A DNA stretch of 20,392 bases, from the NCBI RefSeq assembly GCF_035486915.1, contig NZ_DATHMR010000144.1, forward strand, positions 1 to 20,392, in the 5' to 3' direction. Shown one piece after another: positions 14,251 to 20,392 of the stretch. A model generated the notes under the pieces. The model did not search any database, was not told the DNA's origin, and worked only from the letters and a program-made list of their open reading frames with translations. The stretch comes from Dyella_B sp035486915. Its GTDB lineage: Bacteria; Pseudomonadota; Gammaproteobacteria; Xanthomonadales; Rhodanobacteraceae. The position numbers and the translations under genes were made by a program. The stretch's first letter is position 1, and each line of letters starts with the position of its first letter.

Positions 14251-15248
14251 TGGCGTGGCGCGGGAACCTTGTGCAACAACGCGCGAATGACGTCGTCCGG
14301 ACGTTGCCGCTCGACGAGCGCTTCGGGCGCTAGCATCAATCGATGACGAAGGCCTGGCAGCGCCACTTCACGCACATCGTCGGGCGTGACGAAATCGCGT
14401 CCATCCATCGCAGCGTGTGCGCGCGCCAATCGTGCGAGCGCCAGTCCACCGCGCGGCCCTGCGCCGCTGACCACCGCGGGCCATTCGCGCGTGGCGCGAA
14501 CAATACGCACGGCATAATCGGTCACGGCAGTATCCATGCGCATGCTGGCGACACCTTGTTGCATGGCGAGCAACTCCTGCTGGCCAAGCACCTGTTGCAC
14601 GCGCGAGACATCCAGGTCCGCTGCAACGCGGCCTTCAAGCACGTTACTCACCATGCGCTTTTCGTCTTCCAGGGTGGGATAACCGATCAACACCTTGATG
14701 AGAAAGCGATCCAGCTGTGCTTCGGGCAACGGATAAGTACCTTCCTGCTCGATCGGATTTTGCGTCGCGACGACCATGAATGGTGCAGGTAGCGGAAAGC
14801 GCCGGCCTTCAATCGTCGCCTGCCCTTCCTGCATCGCTTCGAGCAACGCCGCCTGCGTCTTGGCGGGCGCGCGATTGATTTCGTCGGCCAGCAGCAGGTT
14901 GGCGAACACGGGACCGCGCCGTACCTGAAAGCGCTCGGCTTTCACGTCATAGATCGCGTGGCCGGTTACGTCCGTCGGCATGAGATCGGGCGTGAACTGA
15001 ATGCGGCCGAATGTGCAACTCACCGATGCAGCCAGCGCCCGCACCAGCAACGTCTTGCCCAAGCCCGGCACGCCTTCGATCAACACATGTCCGGCCGCAA
15101 GCAATGACATCAGCACTTGATCGAAAATATCGACCTGGCCTATGAATGCATGCCCCACCTGTTTCCGAAGCGCGGCGACGCGCGCATGAATCGCTTCCAC
15201 CGGCATGGGTACCGGCGCCGCGGCGGGCGCGAGGGTTTCTGTCGTCAT
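14247..15248 (-). CDS. MoxR family AAA+ ATPase
   Basis: A 333-residue cytoplasmic AAA+ ATPase of the MoxR family, which acts as a chaperone-like machine for assembly of membrane or metal-containing complexes. Walker A is GVPGLGKT (59-66), Walker B LLLADE (118-123), followed by NRAPAKTQAALLEAMQEG and the sensor-1 stretch VVATQNPIEQEGTYPLPEAQLDRF. Family length is normal and no motif is missing. I chose the ATG at 15248, preceded by GGAG six to nine bases upstream; the longer frame from 15284 would add 12 residues inside the previous gene. It overlaps the DUF4350 stop by four bases and the DUF58 start by four, so the three are expected to be made together. The DUF58 protein downstream is its usual companion. 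Confidence 0.94.
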   Translation of the reverse strand: MTTETLAPAAAPVPMPVEAIHARVAALRKQVGHAFIGQVDIFDQVLMSLLAAGHVLIEGVPGLGKTLLVRALAASVSCTFGRIQFTPDLMPTDVTGHAIYDVKAERFQVRRGPVFANLLLADEINRAPAKTQAALLEAMQEGQATIEGRRFPLPAPFMVVATQNPIEQEGTYPLPEAQLDRFLIKVLIGYPTLEDEKRMVSNVLEGRVAADLDVSRVQQVLGQQELLAMQQGVASMRMDTAVTDYAVRIVRATREWPAVVSGAGPRGGLALARLARAHAAMDGRDFVTPDDVREVALPGLRHRLMLAPEALVERQRPDDVIRALLHKVPAPRQ

Positions 15249-16372
15249 AGATGGCTCCTGATACGCGCCAAAGTGGTTATGCATACGCGAAACGATGCGG
15301 CGTTCGCGGGAGAACGAAAAGCATGTTCGATGCGCGACGGTTCAAGCTTGCTGCGCTGCGCAAGCCAGTCGTAAAGCTCCGCATCTCTGAGCATGGCGCC
15401 GGCAGGATCGCGGCGACGCAGGCGCGCAATCACCGCTTGGCATGCAAGACGATGCAAGCTGCGACCACCATCGCGACGGAACAGGAACTCACCGACGGCC
15501 TGAATGTGTTCGAGCAACGCACGGCGATGTGCCGGCGGTGTCGGCATCAAGGGCCCGAAGCGTTGGCTGCGCATCGACATCCAGCCGATGGCCAATAGCA
15601 GCGACGCCAACAACGCAGGCCATCCGCGCAAAAAGACATTGACCCAGAACGACGTACCGATCAGTTCATAGAAGAAATAAAAGTGGCCTTGCCCCATGTT
15701 CGGTTCAAGCAAACGCCATGCGAACTCTTGCTCGGGATAGTTTCTGAGCTTGTCTGCGGAAATGGCGTTCAGATCGTTGATCGCGCTAACCGTGCCTTCG
15801 CCATCCGATATGCGCGCAAACGCCAGATCGCCAAAGCGATCGTGAATGACAACCTGCGCGTTGCCGAAGAATGACGGCAGCAGCTTGAATCCCACGCCGC
15901 ACAACGACATGAATTGTTGCTCATAACCTTTTCCAACGGGCGCGTTCGTCCACAGCTTCGTGCAGTTGTAATTATTCTTCGATGCGGTAAGCACGTTGAG
16001 CTGTTGCATCAGGGGTACATCGTTTTCCTCATGCCCCATCGGCGAAAACACCAGATGGCCGCCATGACGCACCCAAGCCACCAGCTTTATGGCCTCGTCA
16101 TATTTGATGTAGCTGACATCCTGACCGATGACGACCGTGTCGCCAGGTTTCAGCAAGGGAAGGACCTGCGACAGGTTGACGTTTCCCGTGGACGCTTGCC
16201 CCATGTCGGCAAGCGTTCGCTCCAGCGCATAGAACCGGTTGTAGGCCGCCTCTCCCGTCGGATGTCCCGACTCGGTGACCGATTCGCGCTTGAACAGCAA
16301 GAAGAAGCCACCCACGCAAATGGCGACAACGGCAAGCACGATCGCAGCAATGACGATGTTGTTGCGATTCAT
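15245..16372 (-). CDS. DUF4350 domain-containing membrane protein
   Basis: A 375-residue protein. A membrane helix fills about residues 5-27, followed by a large extracytoplasmic domain and a second helix at about 255-280 (FWVNVFLRGWPALLASLLLAIGW region). The DUF4350 part is recognisable by NRFYALERTLADMGQ and LLKPGDTVVIGQDVSYIKYDEAIKLVAWVRHGGHLVFSP, which resembles the class I glutamine amidotransferase-like fold used in related proteins, here without an obvious catalytic cysteine motif. The C-terminal tail of about 90 residues is basic and probably cytoplasmic. ATG at 16372 overlaps the DUF4129 stop by four bases; a start at 16462 would add 30 residues inside the upstream gene. It has no known reaction; its place suggests a structural role in the module. 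Confidence 0.87.
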   Translation of the reverse strand: MNRNNIVIAAIVLAVVAICVGGFFLLFKRESVTESGHPTGEAAYNRFYALERTLADMGQASTGNVNLSQVLPLLKPGDTVVIGQDVSYIKYDEAIKLVAWVRHGGHLVFSPMGHEENDVPLMQQLNVLTASKNNYNCTKLWTNAPVGKGYEQQFMSLCGVGFKLLPSFFGNAQVVIHDRFGDLAFARISDGEGTVSAINDLNAISADKLRNYPEQEFAWRLLEPNMGQGHFYFFYELIGTSFWVNVFLRGWPALLASLLLAIGWMSMRSQRFGPLMPTPPAHRRALLEHIQAVGEFLFRRDGGRSLHRLACQAVIARLRRRDPAGAMLRDAELYDWLAQRSKLEPSRIEHAFRSPANAASFRVCITTLARIRSHL

Positions 16373-17889
16373 GACGCCACCCGCTGCACCGGCCATCCGG
16401 ACAGAAGCGATGCAAATTCCGTATCGCCGGGATAGCGGCCCGCATACGCGGCGAGCTGCCACGTGCGCACGATGCTGACGAGCTGATCACGGCGCGAAGG
16501 ATCCTCCAGGGCTCTTGCGTGACGCAACCAGTCCGCTTCCGTCGCATCCACCGGCACCTGGATGTGTAGCGCCGCCGCCGCGCGTTGCATGCTGCCTCGA
16601 TAGAGCAGCGACAACGCTTCACGACGGTGACCGTCGCGCCAGAGCTCTCTCGCGGTGCCCGCAAGATCATCGGGCAGCGCGGCCTCTTGAACTATGTTTG
16701 TCTTTAGCGCTGAAAGCGTACGCTCAGGCCGTTCCACAACCCTACGGGATACGCGGACGCGCCGCGCGGTGAAGATGCCCAGCGCTACGATCGCCACGCC
16801 CAGCAAGGTCCACATCAGCACATTGACTAACCCGGCGGCCCAATCGCCAAACGCGAACGGTGATGAGGGTGGTGCTTCATCGGTCTTATTGGGCATCGCT
16901 CTGAGTACCCAGTGCTTCACCTCATGCTTGGTGCCGAAGCGCGGATCCAGATAGACAAAGTTCGCCTCGCGCGAGAACGACGCATCCTTGTCGTCCAGCG
17001 GTTGATGAAACGCTTCCGCGATACCCGCTTGCGCCGACGATGACGCTTTCGCAGGCCCGGACTCTGCGGCGTGTGCCGTAATGGCGAAACCACTCAGGCA
17101 AATCAAAAGCACGGTGGCCACGCCAGTATCAAGCAATCGTTGACGAAGCCGACGGAACATCAAATCGATATCCCACGCTTCCAGTTGCGTGCGCCGGTTG
17201 AGATAGAGCGCAAATCCCGACGCCACGTACAGTGGCTCGATGATGCTCATCGAGACATACGTGACGAACGACGCGACCCAGACCATCGCATGCTTGAAAG
17301 CGGGCAATTGAAATGCCTGATTCAGATTGCGCATGGAGTCAGGCAATGCTTCGCCTGGCAACAGCCATAATGTGAATGTGCAAATGCTGAGGAACATCAC
17401 GAGTTCGAAGAGCAGGCATGCCCATGTCAAGCCGCTCGCTTTCCCGCCCAATGGCCGACTGAGCACTCGCCAGCGCACCGAGCGCTGCTGCGCAGATACA
17501 CCTTCAAGCAATTCCATGGGTAGGCGCACCGAACGATGCGTATCCAGACGCAACCACGTCACCGCAGCGATGGTGCGTGCCCAGGGCCAATGCCATTGGC
17601 CTTTCAAGGTTTCGCGCCATGTGGGCGTCTGCTCAAACACGGCGCGCGAAAGTACATACAACGGAATACGATCGAATAGGGGACGCAGCCACCAGGGCAG
17701 GAACAAACCCAGCCATGGCATACCCGTCAGCCAGGCGATCGTCTGACAGACGATAAAGATCGGTAATGTGAACGCGAACCATGCCGACCATACCTGACGC
17801 GCATGCGCACGCAGCATCACCGCGCCCAGATCCATCGCTTCAAGCGCCGTTCGCGGACGCAGGGCAACACCGATGCGCTCAAGCTGCAT
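16369..17889 (-). CDS. DUF4129 domain-containing membrane protein
   Basis: A 506-residue inner-membrane protein with about five hydrophobic segments in the first two thirds (two or three before residue 70, then near 155-180, 215-240, 270-290) and one more near 365-385. A probable extracytoplasmic loop with charged residues lies around 295-360. The C-terminal soluble region of about 100 residues is the DUF4129 domain: ALPDDLAGTARELWRDGHRREALSLLYRGSMQRAAAAL and later ATEADWLRHARALEDP and TWQLAAYAGRYP, kept here in separate pieces. The ATG at 17889 has GGGAG six bases upstream and overlaps the SpoIIM-like stop by 11 bases; an upstream ATG at 17931 adds only 14 residues. Function unknown; position between SpoIIM-like and DUF4350 is typical. 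Confidence 0.85.
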   Translation of the reverse strand: MQLERIGVALRPRTALEAMDLGAVMLRAHARQVWSAWFAFTLPIFIVCQTIAWLTGMPWLGLFLPWWLRPLFDRIPLYVLSRAVFEQTPTWRETLKGQWHWPWARTIAAVTWLRLDTHRSVRLPMELLEGVSAQQRSVRWRVLSRPLGGKASGLTWACLLFELVMFLSICTFTLWLLPGEALPDSMRNLNQAFQLPAFKHAMVWVASFVTYVSMSIIEPLYVASGFALYLNRRTQLEAWDIDLMFRRLRQRLLDTGVATVLLICLSGFAITAHAAESGPAKASSSAQAGIAEAFHQPLDDKDASFSREANFVYLDPRFGTKHEVKHWVLRAMPNKTDEAPPSSPFAFGDWAAGLVNVLMWTLLGVAIVALGIFTARRVRVSRRVVERPERTLSALKTNIVQEAALPDDLAGTARELWRDGHRREALSLLYRGSMQRAAAALHIQVPVDATEADWLRHARALEDPSRRDQLVSIVRTWQLAAYAGRYPGDTEFASLLSGWPVQRVAS

Positions 17890-18856
17890 GGGCGCTCCCT
17901 CTGCCACCGCACGTGAGCCACAGCGCAACAAGCAACCAGACGCCCGCTCCGCTGCCGTACTTCACGACATCCGGCAACATGGAAATCGATGACCAGTATG
18001 CTTCGATGAAAGCCGCCATCACCAGCATCGCAAACGCGCCGAGCGCCAGACGCGCACCTTTCCAAGCCGCCTCTCGCAATGCGGTTTCACGACGTAGTCG
18101 GCCAGGTGCAAGCAAGCTCAAGCCCAGTTGCAACCCTGCACCACCGGCAATCACGATCGCGGTGAGCTCAAATCCCGAATGCCCCACGACGAAACGCCAG
18201 AACGGCGCGCCGTAACCAATGGCGTTGAGATGTCCTGCTACACCACCCATGATTACACCATTGGCCGTCAGCACATAAATGGCGCCGACGCCGAGCAACA
18301 ATCCCGACGCAAAGGTGCGAAACGCGATGCTGACGTTATTCATGATGTAGTAGCCGAACATCTGCAGATCCGTGCCGCTGCTGCGACCGATCTTCGGATT
18401 GGACGGGTCGTACATCTTTTCGAATTCTTTGAGCTGTCCGGCAGCGAACAGGCTATGCGCAAGGTCCGGTCGCCATTGCAGCAGCACATACGTCACGATG
18501 GCCGGGACATAAAGCAACACTGTCGCCGCCAGCATGTATCGCCAGTTTTCGCGCACGAGTCTTGGAAATTCAGCAAGCAGGAACGTGGCCGCCTTGTACC
18601 AGCGCGGCGCAGGCGGACGATAGAGCTGGCGATGTCCCATCTCCACGATCTGCTGCAGGCGCTCGGTCACTTCACGGCTGTATCCGCGTGCCTGCGCAAG
18701 CGAAAGGTGATGACACACGCGCCGGTACGACTCGGGAAAACCCACCGTTTTTTCCGAGCGCAGCGCCGCTTTCGGCTGTCGGTCGAGCTGCGCGAGCCAG
18801 AAACGCAGCGCGTCCCATTCCTCAGCGTGCAGCGCGACGAACTGCTCCTGTTTCAT
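17879..18856 (-). CDS. SpoIIM-like (stage II sporulation protein M family) membrane protein
   Basis: A 325-residue protein with a soluble N-terminal third and four to five membrane helices. The helices include about 105-125 (YMLAATVLLYVPAIVTYVLL), a pair around 175-215, and GHSGFELTAIVIAGGAGLQLG (about 228-248), which is the hallmark segment of the SpoIIM family, with its acidic residue before the last helices. This organism class does not sporulate, so the name is only a family label; in Bacillus, SpoIIM works with SpoIID and SpoIIP in septal membrane remodelling, and no partners are here. The start at 18856 overlaps the RDD stop by four bases, with AAGG close upstream. It is co-translated with its neighbours. 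Confidence 0.9.
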   Translation of the reverse strand: MKQEQFVALHAEEWDALRFWLAQLDRQPKAALRSEKTVGFPESYRRVCHHLSLAQARGYSREVTERLQQIVEMGHRQLYRPPAPRWYKAATFLLAEFPRLVRENWRYMLAATVLLYVPAIVTYVLLQWRPDLAHSLFAAGQLKEFEKMYDPSNPKIGRSSGTDLQMFGYYIMNNVSIAFRTFASGLLLGVGAIYVLTANGVIMGGVAGHLNAIGYGAPFWRFVVGHSGFELTAIVIAGGAGLQLGLSLLAPGRLRRETALREAAWKGARLALGAFAMLVMAAFIEAYWSSISMLPDVVKYGSGAGVWLLVALWLTCGGRGSAHAA

Positions 18857-19533
18857 GGCCTTCCCAGCAATCCATTTGCGTAGGCGGTGAGTTGCTTGAC
18901 CGCGGCGGTGCCTTCTCGCCCGGTGAGCGGTACAAGAATATCGGCAAGCTCTTCCTGCCGCTGCACGGTGAGCTGACCGGCGCGCTCGGCAAAATCGATC
19001 AGCGCCGCCTGTTCACCCGGATCGAGCGGCACCGGCAATATCTGCGACGGCACAACCGGAACCTTGCTGCCTGCGGGTAAAGCATCGGCATGGATGACCA
19101 CTGTACCGGCCACGATGTCGCCGATACGGCGCGCAGAAGGATCGATCATCGTGCAGACGAGGCCGACACCGTACAAACCTGGCAGTGCATCGATCACGCG
19201 CAGCAGATTGCGCGTCACGGAGTGAATCAGGGTGACGGGTGTACCGTCGGCGCACACTACGCGCAACTTCATGGTGCGTTTGCCGATAGTCTGGCCGCCA
19301 AACCACACTTCGCACACCACCGAATACGCCCAGGTGATCGCGAACAGCAACAACAAGCCAAGGCCGGCGCCACCTTTGCCGAAGATGCCGAAAATGGCTG
19401 CACCGATAAAGAAAAAGGCGGCGCGCAGAAGTAAATCGATCAACCATGCCTGCGCACGGCCGAATGCACCGGCCGCACGCAAGCGCAGGTTAACGCCTTC
19501 CGGCGTTTCGATCTCGCGTACTGTGTCGAGCAT
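18853..19533 (-). CDS. RDD family membrane protein with C-terminal extension
   Basis: A 226-residue protein. The RDD part (about 20-150) has the Arg of RAQAWLIDLLLR near the first helix, the conserved GQTIGKRTMKLRVV segment and a third hydrophobic stretch near VIDALPGLYGVGLVCTMIDPSARRIGDIVAGTVVI; the Arg-Asp-Asp residues that name the family are in place. After about residue 165 comes a soluble tail of some 60 residues (from LDPGEQAALIDFAERAG on) not found in the shorter RDD protein upstream. RDD proteins are often transporters or membrane-assembly helpers of unknown substrate. Its ATG overlaps the upstream RDD stop by one base (TGATG). Confidence 0.9.
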   Translation of the reverse strand: MLDTVREIETPEGVNLRLRAAGAFGRAQAWLIDLLLRAAFFFIGAAIFGIFGKGGAGLGLLLLFAITWAYSVVCEVWFGGQTIGKRTMKLRVVCADGTPVTLIHSVTRNLLRVIDALPGLYGVGLVCTMIDPSARRIGDIVAGTVVIHADALPAGSKVPVVPSQILPVPLDPGEQAALIDFAERAGQLTVQRQEELADILVPLTGREGTAAVKQLTAYANGLLGRP

Positions 19534-20048
19534 CAGGCGTTGATGACGATAGTGTCCGCGATCAAATCATGCAGGCAACGTTTTTCGCCACCGAAAATCA
19601 TGCATGCATCTACCAGCGCAACGAGGCCGCCAATAAACGGGACCATGGCGATCAGCGTGATGGGCAGATATCGCAAGAAGAAAACGCGTGACACCGTTAC
19701 CGGGCTCCCATCGTTGCGCACCGTCTTAATGCTCAATGCACGTTTGCCAATGGTCTGGCCATTACGATTTATCAAAACGTAATTGATGATGCACAAGATC
19801 GCCAACACGACAACCGCCAATGCCAGCGTCGTTCCGGAGACATCAAATAGCGTCCTACGGTTGAGGTGCATCTGCTGCGTAACGTAGAAAGAGATGGGCA
19901 CCGTACCGAAGCCAAGGACCAGGCCATCGATAAATGAAGCTCCAAAACGCTGCGCTCGAGATGCCTTGCGCGCTTCCAGATTGTTGCCATCAAACGCTTG
20001 CGTGTCTTCGACTACCGCGCCGGGCGCGGCATACGGATTGGTTTCCAT
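19533..20048 (-). CDS. RDD family membrane protein, first gene of the operon
   Basis: A 171-residue protein that starts METNPYAAPGA, the N-terminal motif often found in RDD-like proteins. Three hydrophobic segments follow: one after RFGASFIDG (about 34-55), one near 68-92, and one near 125-150. NGQTIGKRALSIKTV is the conserved RDD loop. Membrane topology and a transport or helper role are inferred from the family; the substrate is not known. The start at 20048 is chosen over an upstream ATG at 20075 because the NPYAAP motif follows it directly, although AGGGA lies rather far upstream. It is the first gene of the operon, and its leader contains a perfect inverted repeat. Confidence 0.88.
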   Translation of the reverse strand: METNPYAAPGAVVEDTQAFDGNNLEARKASRAQRFGASFIDGLVLGFGTVPISFYVTQQMHLNRRTLFDVSGTTLALAVVVLAILCIINYVLINRNGQTIGKRALSIKTVRNDGSPVTVSRVFFLRYLPITLIAMVPFIGGLVALVDACMIFGGEKRCLHDLIADTIVINA

Positions 20049-20074
20049 TGCTTCGTTTTCCCTGTCAGTGTGCA

Positions 20075-20100
20075 AAGTGCTGACCCCCTTGCCAGCACTT
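20075..20100 (-). promoter_or_regulatory. Perfect inverted repeat in the leader of the RDD operon
   Basis: AAGTGCTG (20075-20082) and CAGCACTT (20093-20100) are 8-bp inverted copies separated by 10 bases. They lie between a possible -10 and the first start codon, so they could be an operator or an RNA hairpin. Confidence 0.5.
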
Positions 20101-20106
20101 GACTTG

Positions 20107-20137
20107 AGTATAGAAGCAACAAAGACGGGGCGCGCAA
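20107..20137 (-). promoter_or_regulatory. Possible promoter of the seven-gene operon
   Basis: On the minus strand TATACT (20107-20112) is a good -10 element. A weaker -35, TTGCGC (20132-20137), is 19 bp away, longer than the ideal 17. It is the only candidate seen upstream of the first operon gene. Confidence 0.35.
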
Positions 20138-20185
20138 GAGGCCTACCCTGACCCTCTCGCCATAACTAAAGGCCGGACATGACAG

Positions 20186-20200
20186 GCACCGTTCCGGTGC
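20186..20200 (-). terminator. Small hairpin after the DJ-1/PfpI gene
   Basis: GCACCG (20186-20191) and CGGTGC (20195-20200) form a 6-bp stem with a three-base loop just after the stop. No T-run follows, so terminator function is doubtful. Confidence 0.25.
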
Positions 20201-20204
20201 AGAT

Positions 20205-20392
20205 TTAGGTGGTCCCGGCTGTCAGCGCGTCGATGAGCGTGCGACTGAACGCGGGAATGTCGTCGGGCTTGCGGCTGGTAATCAGATTGCCATCCTGAAC
20301 GACTTCGTGATCTTCCCAACGCGCGCCGGCGTTCTCCAGATCCTTGCGGATGGACGGCCAGGACGTGACCTTGCGGCCTTTCACTTGCTCGG
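20205..20392 (-). CDS. DJ-1/PfpI family protein, C-terminal part
   Basis: The last 61 residues of a DJ-1/PfpI superfamily protein read from the window edge on the minus strand, ending at TAA (20205-20207). The visible frame includes KVTSWPSIRKDLENAGARW, DHEVVQDGNLITSRKPDDIP and FSRTLIDAL, which match the C-terminal strand-helix pattern (xxNLITSRxPxDIPxF) of the PfpI/YhbO branch. The nucleophilic cysteine and the conserved glutamate lie upstream, outside the window, so activity (protease, deglycase or other) cannot be judged. The gene is transcribed in the same direction as the RDD operon, but a gap of about 160 bases with a possible promoter separates them. Confidence 0.85.
   Translation of the reverse strand, partial: EQVKGRKVTSWPSIRKDLENAGARWEDHEVVQDGNLITSRKPDDIPAFSRTLIDALTAGTT

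Overview
The window looks like the chromosome of a GC-rich gammaproteobacterium, most likely in Rhodanobacteraceae/Xanthomonadaceae (Dyella, Rhodanobacter or Luteibacter-like). This rests on inference: GC-rich third positions, a sedolisin (S53) protease, an IorA/IorB-type molybdenum oxidoreductase, an EF-G-like second translation GTPase, and an RDD/SpoIIM/DUF4129/DUF4350/MoxR/DUF58 operon. No rRNA, tRNA, CRISPR array, phage or intact insertion sequence was seen.

Layout. Positions 1-681 hold the 3' end of an S53 peptidase, closed by a strong terminator. Positions 816-5914 (+) carry a PhzF-family protein, an APC amino acid permease, and a two-subunit molybdenum hydroxylase-like pair whose stop and start codons overlap. 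Positions 5942-6101 hold a small inverted-repeat element, possibly a MITE, flanked by 10-bp direct repeats. Positions 6096-9631 (-) hold two tandem proline-rich, TonB-like membrane proteins with related C-terminal domains, followed downstream by a GFA-family zinc protein. Positions 9632-10166 are non-coding and contain a large nested inverted-repeat structure of about 270 bp. Positions 10167-12206 (+) encode an EF-G-like GTPase, and 12374-12883 (+) a GreA/GreB-like factor. Positions 12940-20048 (-) are one tightly packed seven-gene operon, RDD, RDD, SpoIIM-like, DUF4129, DUF4350, MoxR ATPase, DUF58. Each junction overlaps: four by four bases (ATGA), one by one base (TGATG), one by 11 bases. 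The window ends in the C-terminus of a DJ-1/PfpI-family protein (-).

How the genes work together. The seven-gene operon probably builds one membrane-associated module, with a MoxR chaperone ATPase and its usual DUF58 partner plus five membrane proteins. The oxidoreductase pair has a twin-arginine signal on the large subunit and is expected to act outside the cytoplasmic membrane. Its small subunit has lost all four cysteines of the ferredoxin-type cluster, and its large subunit seems to lack the usual catalytic glutamate, so it may be a repurposed or degenerate member. The two TonB-like paralogues share a transmembrane histidine and four C-terminal cysteines, but have no recognisable TonB C-terminal domain. 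With the nested repeat, these are the most unusual items in the window.
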